DNA of 64,000 nt from an uncultured Pirellulaceae bacterium (GTDB lineage: Bacteria; Planctomycetota; Planctomycetia; Pirellulales; Pirellulaceae): contig CALDYR010000041.1 in the NCBI GenBank assembly GCA_937944405.1, positions 24,598-88,597 of the forward strand, in the 5' to 3' direction. Made by a program: the position numbers and the translations under genes. The number at the start of each line of letters is the position of its first letter. Position 1 is the first letter of the stretch. The notes beneath the pieces were generated by a model, which saw only the letters and a list, made by a program, of their open reading frames with translations, did not search any database and had not been told where the DNA came from. Shown in pieces: positions 35,401 to 43,923 of this stretch.

Positions 35401-38400
35401 ATGCCCCACTTCATATTCACCGCCGGCAAACGTTGCTCCAATAATTACGTTTGGAATGTCAATTTCCAAAAAGCATTTTTGATTTTCGTGGGATTGGTGG
35501 CAGCGCTTGGTAACGCCGCGATCGCCGAAGAACCTGCCGAAAAATTCGTGAAGGCATTGACTGAAAACGGTTACTTTGATGTGGCGATTGAGTATCTCGA
35601 AGGGGCCCAATCGGATGACCTCGTCGAAGCAAGCTATCGTCAACGAATTGCTTTCGAAAAAGCCAAAGTCTTAATTCTCAGCATTCCCAAGGAACGCAAC
35701 CCTCAGAAGCGCGAACAACGGCTCGACCAAGCAAACCGTTTACTGTCCGCGTATTCCAAACAGTTAAGCGATCCCGACGAAAGCTTAGAAGTTGAGGAAA
35801 TTGGTGCCAACATCAAGATCAATCGAGCAGAGACCTTTATCAGGCACTCTGAAAACCAACGACTGACCGAAAATGAAAAACAAGAGCTGTTGAAAAAAGC
35901 CCAAGCATTGCTCGATTCCGCCAGACTGCAATTTCAACAGGCGCGTCAGTCGCTGCGAACGCGGATCCAGAATTTCCAGATCGATCCTGAAGATCCTCAA
36001 ACGTTTGCAAAAAAGAAACGACTGCAAGAGTCTTATATTCGCGTCCGGACAAAGCTACCTTTGGTGACAGAATTGATCGGCGACACACTGCTGGGAGATT
36101 CGGATCGGCAACAACAAATGTTTGCCGCAGCGGTCAAAGAAAATCAAGATATCTACGACGACTATCGGGACAAAGGAGCCGCACTATTCGTGTTCGAATC
36201 GGTGATCAACGGAGCCCGCGCGGCGCAGAAATCGGGCGACCACGCGACCGCCCTGTCCATGTTAGAAAACGTATTTTTCTTAGGAGACGGGACGCTTGAA
36301 CGTCGTTTAAAGAAAGCGGCGATGCTAATCGCGGTCGACAGTTGGAACGCACTGCCCCCCTATCCCTTTGAAGAGGTTGTGTCGGTGCTGGAAAAACCGA
36401 TCCAGCGTCTGAACAAAAGCGAAGTCCGCGATCCCAACTGGCAACGCCTGCAACTGGAATATGCCAAAGCCCAACTAATCAATGCAGCAGATCTGAAGTC
36501 CAAAGGGGGCGCTAAAAACGCGGCGAAGTCGCGCGACCTGAATCGCGAATCAGGAAAGACCATCCGAAAAGTTGCTCGTGCCGCCGGCCCCTATCGCGCC
36601 GCTGCAAGGGCTTTGATCGAACAGTACAACCTCTCGTTTTCACAGCAATCCGACGAAGCAGAAACCAAAGAGATCAAAACGTTCACCGATGCAACAGACC
36701 GGGGCAACGAAATGATCGCCTCTATCGCGGAACTACAGAACGAAATCACTCAGGCCAAACGCGCGCTCCGCAACATCGCTGACGCAAAGAAAAAAGCGGA
36801 AACCATCGCGCTGATCGAAGAAAACACACAGGCTTTGAACCGTAAAACGGATGAAGCCCTGGCGATGTACGAAACGGCCCTCGCACTGGCCAATGAAGAA
36901 ACGCCGCGGTCGGATATCAATTCGGTCCACTACCAACGATCTATTTGTTTCTTTCTTCAGGACAAACCGTTACAGGCGGCCGTGATCGCCGAATTTTTAC
37001 TCGATAAATACCCCACCGTTGACTGGAGCAGGCAAGCCTCCACCTACATCGTCAACGGTTATTCCCAACTACTGGAGTCCGCACCGGCCGATGATCGCGA
37101 TTACGAAACAGAGAAACTGAAATCAGCCTGTCGAGAGATATGTCGTCGATGGCCAGGTTCGGACGAAGCCTCTCGAGCAGCAAGCAAAATGACGCAGATC
37201 GCGCTCAAAGCCAGCGACGCAGCAACCGCCGAAGAGTTTTTCGAACAAGTCTCACAATCTGCGCCCGCCAAAAACGCGTTAGCGTCGGCTTTAGGACAAA
37301 AACTATGGTACGACTATCGCACCAAAAAAGATCTGCCGGAAGAAGATCGACAACAGCAATTAACTAAAATTCAGCTTTTGTTGACAGATGCAACCAGCGG
37401 TGCGGGCGGCACGATCGATTACGCGACAGCAAATGCGGCATTGTCATTGGTGGATGTTCTGGTGACGCAAAAGCAATTCGATGCGGCTCTCAAACAATTG
37501 GAAACCGGACCTGTCGCCCCGCTGGATTTGGTCAATCAAAAGCACCCTGCGATCTCCGATCCGCGGTACGCCAGTCGCTACCGCCAAAACACTTACCGAT
37601 CTGCACTACAGATTTATTTGGGAACGCTAGGAGGCGACACGGCCAATTTTAATGCGACGATCGACAAAGCCAGCGGCGTCATCTCGGCGATGAAGTCCGA
37701 ACTGGAATCCAGCAAGGATCCGCATGCGGCCGCCAAACTGACCGCTATTTATCGAATCGTTGCAAGTCAATTAAACACTCATTTTGAGAGTCTTCAATCG
37801 CTTGACGATCGCAAAAAACTTGTGACGGGTTTGGCAGATTTTTTAGCGAGAATCGAACGCCAATCTTCTGATGCTTCGACGGTTATTTGGTGTGGTTCGA
37901 CGCTGCGGAACATTGCTTCGACGTTGGTCCAAGAGGGCGCCAAATCCGAATCCGCCCCTTTGTTCAAACAAGCCGTTTCGGCGTTCGACCGCGCCGAAAA
38001 AATGGGCATCAAAGAGCCCAATCTTAAACTCGCATTGCGTCAACAGCGCGCGTTGGCGTTACGTGGTAGCGCGGACTACCAAGGCGCTGTCGACGCATTT
38101 ATCGAACTGTTGAAGGAAAATTCCGCCGTCAATCTCCAGATCGATGCTGCCGAAACATTGCAGATGTGGGGCGCATCAAAATCCAACAAAGACGCCTACG
38201 TCAAAGCCATGATGGGTACCGGAAAGTACAAAGACGGCAAACGTGAAAAAAACGCAATCTGGGGCTGGCGAAAACTTGTACAAGTCACCCGCAACAAAGA
38301 AAAGCTAAACAGCATCTACCGAACCGCGATTTACAACTCGGTTAAATCTCGTTTTGAATACGGCGTACTGGCCAACAACAGAAAAGCGATCGAATCTTCG

Positions 38401-38505
38401 TTAAGCGAATTAGAAAAGTCACTTCAGCGTTTTGAATTCTTACAAACAGGGCCATGGTCGAAGAAGTTCGACGACTTGGTCGCGGCAATAAAAAGCAAAC
38501 TCTAA
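35401..38505 (+). CDS. Large exported TPR-type protein, first gene of an ExbBD operon
   Basis: The 1034-residue protein has an N-terminal signal (FQKAFLIFVGLVAALGNAAIA) ending in AEE near residue 40, then mostly helical sequence with repeated Tyr/Ala spacing typical of TPR arrays. Examples are RALIEQYNLSF and QRSICFFLQDKPLQAAVIAE, and KLALRQQRALALRGSADYQG near the end. A strongly charged stretch around residues 440-500 looks like coiled coil. No enzyme motif was recognised. The start is the ATG at 35401 although 20 residues precede the hydrophobic core. Downstream genes on the same strand are a second TPR protein, ExbB and two ExbD proteins. Confidence 0.65.
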   Translation: MPHFIFTAGKRCSNNYVWNVNFQKAFLIFVGLVAALGNAAIAEEPAEKFVKALTENGYFDVAIEYLEGAQSDDLVEASYRQRIAFEKAKVLILSIPKERNPQKREQRLDQANRLLSAYSKQLSDPDESLEVEEIGANIKINRAETFIRHSENQRLTENEKQELLKKAQALLDSARLQFQQARQSLRTRIQNFQIDPEDPQTFAKKKRLQESYIRVRTKLPLVTELIGDTLLGDSDRQQQMFAAAVKENQDIYDDYRDKGAALFVFESVINGARAAQKSGDHATALSMLENVFFLGDGTLERRLKKAAMLIAVDSWNALPPYPFEEVVSVLEKPIQRLNKSEVRDPNWQRLQLEYAKAQLINAADLKSKGGAKNAAKSRDLNRESGKTIRKVARAAGPYRAAARALIEQYNLSFSQQSDEAETKEIKTFTDATDRGNEMIASIAELQNEITQAKRALRNIADAKKKAETIALIEENTQALNRKTDEALAMYETALALANEETPRSDINSVHYQRSICFFLQDKPLQAAVIAEFLLDKYPTVDWSRQASTYIVNGYSQLLESAPADDRDYETEKLKSACREICRRWPGSDEASRAASKMTQIALKASDAATAEEFFEQVSQSAPAKNALASALGQKLWYDYRTKKDLPEEDRQQQLTKIQLLLTDATSGAGGTIDYATANAALSLVDVLVTQKQFDAALKQLETGPVAPLDLVNQKHPAISDPRYASRYRQNTYRSALQIYLGTLGGDTANFNATIDKASGVISAMKSELESSKDPHAAAKLTAIYRIVASQLNTHFESLQSLDDRKKLVTGLADFLARIERQSSDASTVIWCGSTLRNIASTLVQEGAKSESAPLFKQAVSAFDRAEKMGIKEPNLKLALRQQRALALRGSADYQGAVDAFIELLKENSAVNLQIDAAETLQMWGASKSNKDAYVKAMMGTGKYKDGKREKNAIWGWRKLVQVTRNKEKLNSIYRTAIYNSVKSRFEYGVLANNRKAIESSLSELEKSLQRFEFLQTGPWSKKFDDLVAAIKSKL

Positions 38506-38514
38506 GTCCTCTCC

Positions 38515-39576
38515 ATGAAATCACAACAATTTTTAATTTTGTGGCTGTTGATCGTATTCGCATCGACCGGCGCACCATCAACCAATGTTTTGGCCCAAGG
38601 TCGTGATACCGTTTACCGCTCAAACGGCAGGGCTGGGTCGATAAAAATAACAGGCAAAGTCATCGACATGTCCCCGACTGAAATCGTTGTGGAATCCAAA
38701 GGCGCGTCAACAAAAATTCCCGCCTCAGAAATTCGAAGCGTGATTTACTCGGGTCAATCGAGCGCGATTACTAGGACCGCAGAACGAATCAATGCAGGCA
38801 ATTACGCTCAGGGACTGGAAGAAGTTGGAAAGATCGAAGACAAGGGCAACTTTTACGTGGCGCATGAACTAGCGTACCTGAAAGCCTACGCCGAAGGCCA
38901 TCTCGCATTGCAAGGTTCCTTCGGAGCACGCAAGGCCGGCACCAGCCTCAACAATTTTCTCACGAAATATAAAAAGAGCTACCACTTCGCTCCCGCCACC
39001 GAACTCAAAGGACGATTGCTTTATGCGCTGAAATTTCTTGACCTTGCGAAAGCAGAATTTAAGTTATTGACCCAATCTAATTGGCCTCAGTACGTGATCA
39101 AGGGGCACTACCATTTAGCGCAAACCGCGATCGCGCAGAATAATTTCGATGAAGCCGCCGCACAGTGCCAACAAATCATCGGCTTCCCCGACAATGACGA
39201 CACGTCCCCGACCTATCAATTACTGGCAAAGTGCGTTCAAGCGAAAGCCCAATGCCTTGCCGGCAATCCCGGTACCGCCGAAGATGACATTAAACGAATC
39301 ATCAAAGTCGAAAACCCCGATAATCAAGCGGTGTTTGCTGCGGCTTATAACGCTCTGGGGGTTTGCTATTTAAAATCCGGTCAGTTAAAAGAAGCGCGGG
39401 AAAAGTTTCTCATGACGCACCTACTGATGTATTCGGAAAGTGAATCGCACGCCGAAGCACTCTACTATTTATCCCAGATTTGGCCGCAACTGGAAAACAC
39501 TGACGAAGCAAACAAAACACGAGAGCTATTGAAATCGCGCTATCGTAATTCATACTGGGCCAAGATCCTTAATTGA
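38515..39576 (+). CDS. Exported protein with an N-terminal beta-barrel-like domain and TPR repeats
   Basis: The 353-residue protein opens with a signal peptide (QFLILWLLIVFASTGAPSTN, then VLAQ). Residues about 35-80 (ITGKVIDMSPTEIVVESKGA, then IPASEIRSVIYSG) form a small strand-rich domain like Sm/SH3-type folds. TPR-like helices fill the rest, for example VIKGHYHLAQTAIAQNNFDE and AAYNALGVCYLKSGQLKEAR. It starts ten bases after the large TPR gene and its stop meets the frame of the ExbB gene. It probably works with both. Confidence 0.65.
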   Translation: MKSQQFLILWLLIVFASTGAPSTNVLAQGRDTVYRSNGRAGSIKITGKVIDMSPTEIVVESKGASTKIPASEIRSVIYSGQSSAITRTAERINAGNYAQGLEEVGKIEDKGNFYVAHELAYLKAYAEGHLALQGSFGARKAGTSLNNFLTKYKKSYHFAPATELKGRLLYALKFLDLAKAEFKLLTQSNWPQYVIKGHYHLAQTAIAQNNFDEAAAQCQQIIGFPDNDDTSPTYQLLAKCVQAKAQCLAGNPGTAEDDIKRIIKVENPDNQAVFAAAYNALGVCYLKSGQLKEAREKFLMTHLLMYSESESHAEALYYLSQIWPQLENTDEANKTRELLKSRYRNSYWAKILN

Positions 39577-39659
39577 TGCTTCCCCCAACATACATCAATA
39601 CAAAACCGTCAAATCTAACATCCACGTTGTTCGGACGTAAATTCCAACGAAGGTTCCCG

Positions 39660-40481
39660 ATGCACAATTCTTTTTCCCCTTCTGCTAATTTTTTAAGCGC
39701 CAAAGCGCCGCAAAAAAATCATGGGCGGCGATTGGCCTTGAGATTCGCCATGGGTGCGATGCTGTTCATGTTCGCATTTACTCCGGCGCTTTGGGGGCAA
39801 GTCGAACCGGTGGCCGTCGATCCGGCGCCTGTACGGGCGGCAGAACAGACGTTGTTGGGATGGTTGTACACATCGTTGGGATGGCAGTATTTAGGAATTT
39901 TTACGGCCCTGTCGTTTGTTTTGGTGGCGTTGGTGATTATGAATCTGATTTCCGCAAGGCGGGATTCACTCTGTCCACCATCGTTAGTCGAAGGATTTGA
40001 AGTCCACCTGGACAACAAAGAGTACCAAGGCGCATACGAGCTATCGAAAACTGACGAATCGTTTTTGGGTAACGTACTGGCCGCCGGATTGGCACGATTA
40101 TCTAATAGCTACTCCCACGCGATCGCCGCGATGCAAGAAGTCGGCGCCGAAGAGAACATGAAACTGGACCATCGCTTGAGCTACCTCGCGTTGATTGGGA
40201 CCCTCAGTCCCATGATCGGATTATTCGGCACCGTTCACGGTATGATTAACTCGTTCTATGAAATCGCCAACGGCGGTGGAACGCCTGACCCTAACAAATT
40301 GGCCAACGGTATTTCCACCGCATTGCTGACGACGTTGCTGGGCCTAGCGGTCGCCATTCCCGCAATCGCCGCCTACAACTTGCTGAAGAACCGGGTACAA
40401 AAGTTAGCACTGGAAGTTGGAATTCAAAGCGAGAATTTAATGAGTCGATTTGAGAAAGTCGGAACCAAGAAATCGACGTAA
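39660..40481 (+). CDS. MotA/TolQ/ExbB-type proton channel protein
   Basis: This inner-membrane channel component uses the proton gradient to drive a partner in the periplasm. The sequence has a signal-like first helix (FAMGAMLFMFAFTPALWG), a helix near YLGIFTALSFVLVALVIMNL, and the diagnostic YLALIGTLSPMIGLFGTVHG, then NGISTALLTTLLGLAVAIPA. The ATG at 39660 is preferred because GAAGG lies about seven bases before it; the frame is open to the stop of the upstream gene, where ATG 39576 is an alternative. It pairs with two ExbD genes downstream. Confidence 0.87.
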   Translation: MHNSFSPSANFLSAKAPQKNHGRRLALRFAMGAMLFMFAFTPALWGQVEPVAVDPAPVRAAEQTLLGWLYTSLGWQYLGIFTALSFVLVALVIMNLISARRDSLCPPSLVEGFEVHLDNKEYQGAYELSKTDESFLGNVLAAGLARLSNSYSHAIAAMQEVGAEENMKLDHRLSYLALIGTLSPMIGLFGTVHGMINSFYEIANGGGTPDPNKLANGISTALLTTLLGLAVAIPAIAAYNLLKNRVQKLALEVGIQSENLMSRFEKVGTKKST

Positions 40482-40613
40482 TGGTTCGTCAAATTTCGAA
40501 CTCAGGGTAGGTGGCTTCGCCCGAATTCAGGCCGCCCGCATGGGCACCAGCGCTGCTGTTTCGTTTCACGATTGCTTGAATCGCGACTTCTGATAACAAC
40601 AACCGACCTTTAA

Positions 40614-41084
40614 ATGGACGGCATTTCTAAATACGCTATGAAATTTAACAAAAAACAACAGTCAAAAGTGCTCGAAGGCGATTTGACGCCGATGATCGAT
40701 ATGACTTTTCAGTTGATCGCATTTTTCATGCTGCTGATAAATTTCTCCGAAGTCGACCGCGCCGAAGAAATATCTTTGCCGGTCAGCGAGTTGGCCGTGC
40801 CTCCCGACGGTCGCCCCGATTATCAAATCATCTTGAATCTCGAACCCGGCGGTAATGTGATCTTTGAAGGTCAGCGAATTGAGAACATCAACGTTATGGG
40901 GCCGATTCTCAATCAAGAGGTGAGCAACGCCGAACGAGAAAACGTCGCGGCGGCCGATATTGCCGTCGTTATTCGTTCTCATGCGGATTCCCCGACTGGA
41001 TTGGTGCAAAAACTGATTTCGAAATGCCAGGACAGTGAACTACAAAGCTTTAGTCTGCGCGTTAAAGAATACGTTAATCAATAA
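40614..41084 (+). CDS. ExbD/TolR-family protein 1
   Basis: The 156-residue protein has the short cytoplasmic N-tail, the single helix DLTPMIDMTFQLIAFFMLLI with the channel Asp (TPMID), and a periplasmic beta/alpha domain ending AVVIRSHADSPTGLVQKL. It starts at ATG 40614, with ATG 40638 eight codons later as an alternative. It is separated from ExbB by about 130 bp containing a GGCTTCGCCCGAATTC word related to the dispersed repeat. It would form a stator with ExbB. Confidence 0.87.
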   Translation: MDGISKYAMKFNKKQQSKVLEGDLTPMIDMTFQLIAFFMLLINFSEVDRAEEISLPVSELAVPPDGRPDYQIILNLEPGGNVIFEGQRIENINVMGPILNQEVSNAERENVAAADIAVVIRSHADSPTGLVQKLISKCQDSELQSFSLRVKEYVNQ

Positions 41085-41105
41085 CTGCATAACTGGGGCA
41101 AAGCA

Positions 41106-41612
41106 ATGAGAATCGAAACCGACGAACCCGAAGAAATTCAACTGAACATGACGGCGATGATTGACATCGTCTTTCAGTTGTTGATCTTCTTCATCATGAC
41201 CTTCAAAGTCGTCGCCCAAGAAGGTGACTTCAACATCAAAATGCCGTTGGCGTCGCAATCCACCGAGCAGCTAGAATTTGAAGAACCGCCTGAATTGATC
41301 CGCATTATGCTGCGATCAGGTGGTCAAGGGAAGATCAACACGATCAACGTGGACGATGACATTCAGGCTCAGACGTTTGGCCCCAGCGAAACGATGTTCG
41401 CTGAACTTACTGATTACATTGAACGGAAACTGGCCGCTGATGGCGATCCTGAATCGACAGAAGACACCGAAGTGGAGTTCGACATTGATTTTGATTTAAA
41501 GTACTCCTACACGGTAAAAGCGATCGACGCGGTTTCGGGAAAAGTTGTCAACGGTAAAACCAAAAAGCTGATCGGTAAAGTCAAGTTCAAAAACAGCGCT
41601 AACGATGGCTAA
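41106..41612 (+). CDS. ExbD/TolR-family protein 2
   Basis: The 168-residue second paralogue has the helix MTAMIDIVFQLLIFFIMTFK with the channel Asp in MID and a larger periplasmic domain with several acidic stretches (DPESTEDTEVEFDIDFDLKY). It starts 21 bases after the first ExbD. Two ExbD forms beside one ExbB suggest a heteromeric stator. The periplasmic target is unknown. Confidence 0.85.
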   Translation: MRIETDEPEEIQLNMTAMIDIVFQLLIFFIMTFKVVAQEGDFNIKMPLASQSTEQLEFEEPPELIRIMLRSGGQGKINTINVDDDIQAQTFGPSETMFAELTDYIERKLAADGDPESTEDTEVEFDIDFDLKYSYTVKAIDAVSGKVVNGKTKKLIGKVKFKNSANDG

Positions 41613-41754
41613 CTATTTTTGGTCAAATCGGATCACCGTGCCCTCTACGGTCGTCACAGTCCCGGCGACGCCATATAATTTGCGGTGATAAAGTACCGCT
41701 GATGCGACATGTGAACATTGGCGCCCCCCCCCTGTCTGATTTCTGGATAACCTG

Positions 41755-42636
41755 ATGGCTGAAGCGACCGATCAATGGACGATCAAAAAGTTGCTGCAAT
41801 GGACCACCGATCACTTCAAAAAGGTCGGCGGTGAAAACACACGGCTGGATGCTGAAGTCCTGCTGGCCGAAGCATTGCAATGTGAACGCATCATGCTTTA
41901 TACGCGTTTCGACGAAGTCCCTACCAACGATAGCCTTGCTAAATACCGTGGTTGGGTGAAACAACGCATCGCCGGTGAACCGGTGGCCTACATTGTGGGA
42001 CACAAAGAGTTTTATTCGTTGAACTTCGCGGTTACATCAAGCGTCTTAATTCCCCGTCCTGAAACCGAACATGTCGTCGTGGAAGCCCTTGAAGCGGTCA
42101 AAACAATCACCGATCGACCGATCAGAATCGTTGACGTTGGCACCGGTAGCGGATGCGTTGCAGTCTCTCTGGCCAAACACATTGACGCCTGTAAGATCGC
42201 CGCGATCGACCTTTCCGCCGATGCGGTCGCGATCACTGGCCAGAACGTTCAGACGCATGATGTCGCGGATAAAATTAAATGCTATACCGGCGACCTATTA
42301 GATGCGTTACCTGCTGGAAGCCGGCCGGTCCATCTGATCGTTAGCAATCCACCTTATATCGGCCGGTCCGAAACAGAAACGGTTGAGGACAGCGTGCTAA
42401 AATACGAACCAGAAATGGCGCTTTTTGGTGGCGAAAAAGGAACCGAAGTTATCCAGCGTTTAGTCACACAGGCCCAAGGGATGCTGTTACCCGGCGGTCG
42501 TTTGATCTTCGAGACCAGCCCCACCATCTTTGATGAATGTTTGCAGATCATCGAAAACAGCACGCTTAAATGGGAAAAATCGATTAAAGATTATGCCGGG
42601 CTGAAGCGCGTAATCGTCGCTAAAAAAGCGTCCTAA
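41755..42636 (+). CDS. prmC: Release factor glutamine methyltransferase PrmC
   Basis: The enzyme methylates the GGQ glutamine of release factors RF1/RF2. The 293-residue protein has GEPVAYIVGHKEFYSLNFAV, VLIPRPETEHVV, the SAM loop VDVGTGSGCVAVSLA and the catalytic motif NPPY at residues 198-201. prfA, often its neighbour, is not adjacent. It converges on the xerD-like gene. Confidence 0.93.
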   Translation: MAEATDQWTIKKLLQWTTDHFKKVGGENTRLDAEVLLAEALQCERIMLYTRFDEVPTNDSLAKYRGWVKQRIAGEPVAYIVGHKEFYSLNFAVTSSVLIPRPETEHVVVEALEAVKTITDRPIRIVDVGTGSGCVAVSLAKHIDACKIAAIDLSADAVAITGQNVQTHDVADKIKCYTGDLLDALPAGSRPVHLIVSNPPYIGRSETETVEDSVLKYEPEMALFGGEKGTEVIQRLVTQAQGMLLPGGRLIFETSPTIFDECLQIIENSTLKWEKSIKDYAGLKRVIVAKKAS

Positions 42637-42709
42637 ATGAAAGGTTCTTCACGGATTTTAGTGCCAAGTTTGGACATCGCATTTGGATTTGCAAAGATGC
42701 CCAAGCGTG

Positions 42710-43660
42710 TCAGGCACGGGGGTGGAACTGCTGGTGAACTTTCTTTAGCCGCGATTGATCGACGTGGGTGTAAATCTGAGTCGTCGCGATACTCGCATGC
42801 CCCAGCATCTCTTGGACCTGCCTTAAATCAGCACCACCGGCCAACAAATGCGTAGCAAAACTGTGGCGTAACGTGTGCGGGCTGATGTCTTTGGTCAGTT
42901 TTGCGATCAGGGCATATTTCTTCACCAGCTCCCAAATCGCTTCGCGCCGCATCCGGCGACCTGACCGCGTCAAAAACAACCAATCGTCTTCTTCGGGACG
43001 TTTGGCGGCCAATTGGGGGCGCAACCGCTTCAGATAATTTTCGACCGCTTCAACGGCCACCTCCCCCATCGGGGCCATCCGTTGTTTGCTACCTTTTCCA
43101 TGACATTTACAATAACGTTCGGCTAATTGCACGTCTCGCAATCGCAATCCCCCGACCTCGGAAGCTCGGCAACCGGTCGCGTACAGCATCTCCAACAACG
43201 CTCGATCCCTTAAATAATAAAGTTCGATCGGACGCGGTGCACTTAAAAATTTTTCGATCTCTTTAGGACTTAGCACCTCTGGAATACGCTGCCAAAGTTT
43301 TTGACTGCCCAACAATTCGATGTGGTTGTCTTTTAAGACGCCCTCCAATTGGAGGTAGCGAAAGTACATCTTGATCGCCACCACCGAGCGCGCGATCGAC
43401 GCCGGGGCCAATCCGCGACTATTGAGAAAGGCAACGAAATCTGACAGTTGCGATACCGTCAAATCTTTCACGTTGCGACCGGCCAACCAATTCTGAAAAT
43501 GGACCATGTCGCGTCCATAAGCCTTGACCGTATTATCAGCCAAATGACACTCACTGCGCAGATAATCGATAAACGACTCGTTCCAACGTTGGTTAAGTTG
43601 GCTATTGTTGCGGGGGGCCGATTTTGATATCCGGCTTTTCTTCAGTCGATTCATCGCCAT
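42710..43660 (-). CDS. xerD: Tyrosine recombinase XerD/XerC-like
   Basis: This site-specific recombinase of the phage-integrase family resolves chromosome dimers at dif when it is the housekeeping XerC or XerD. The 316-residue protein has all catalytic residues: Arg165 (ATGCRASEVGGL), Lys189 (GKGSKQR), His262 and Arg265 (PHTLRHSFATHL), His288 (GHASI) and Tyr297 (IYTHV). N-terminal SAM-like domain and length agree with Xer proteins rather than phage integrases, and there are no phage genes or att repeats around it. Which Xer it is cannot be told without comparison. Confidence 0.88.
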   Translation of the reverse strand: MAMNRLKKSRISKSAPRNNSQLNQRWNESFIDYLRSECHLADNTVKAYGRDMVHFQNWLAGRNVKDLTVSQLSDFVAFLNSRGLAPASIARSVVAIKMYFRYLQLEGVLKDNHIELLGSQKLWQRIPEVLSPKEIEKFLSAPRPIELYYLRDRALLEMLYATGCRASEVGGLRLRDVQLAERYCKCHGKGSKQRMAPMGEVAVEAVENYLKRLRPQLAAKRPEEDDWLFLTRSGRRMRREAIWELVKKYALIAKLTKDISPHTLRHSFATHLLAGGADLRQVQEMLGHASIATTQIYTHVDQSRLKKVHQQFHPRA

Positions 43661-43780
43661 AAGTCTTGCATTCCATTGGCGGTCACTGCAAACCCCCGGG
43701 TTTAGCGATTCGCAAATCGAAACAACGCGTCTGAGGAATTTTGCTGCAACACTTATTACTTGGGTTCATCCCGGAACTTT

Positions 43781-43906
43781 GTGGCACCGGTTACGCCCAA
43801 ATCTTGCCTTGTCTCCCGCGAATGTAATGGTATTCGCCCGAATTTCGGTAAACACAGCCATCGGTAGTTCTGGCCAATCGCGTTAGAACCTCAAAGGTTG
43901 TCACTA
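43781..43906 (+). repeat. Dispersed intergenic repeat, copy B
   Basis: This 126-bp copy runs from GTGGCACCGG through CTTGCCTTGTCTCCCGCGAA, TTCGCCCGAATTTC, AAACACAGCCATCGG and TTCTGGCCAATC to TTGTCACTAAA. It lies between the xerD start and the end of the degenerate DegP-like gene. Confidence 0.85.
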
Positions 43907-43923
43907 AACCTCGAAAAGAGCCA

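Noticed and set aside
42710..43660. Phage or integron integrase
   Set aside because: Length, domain layout and lack of phage genes or attachment repeats point to a housekeeping XerC/XerD instead.
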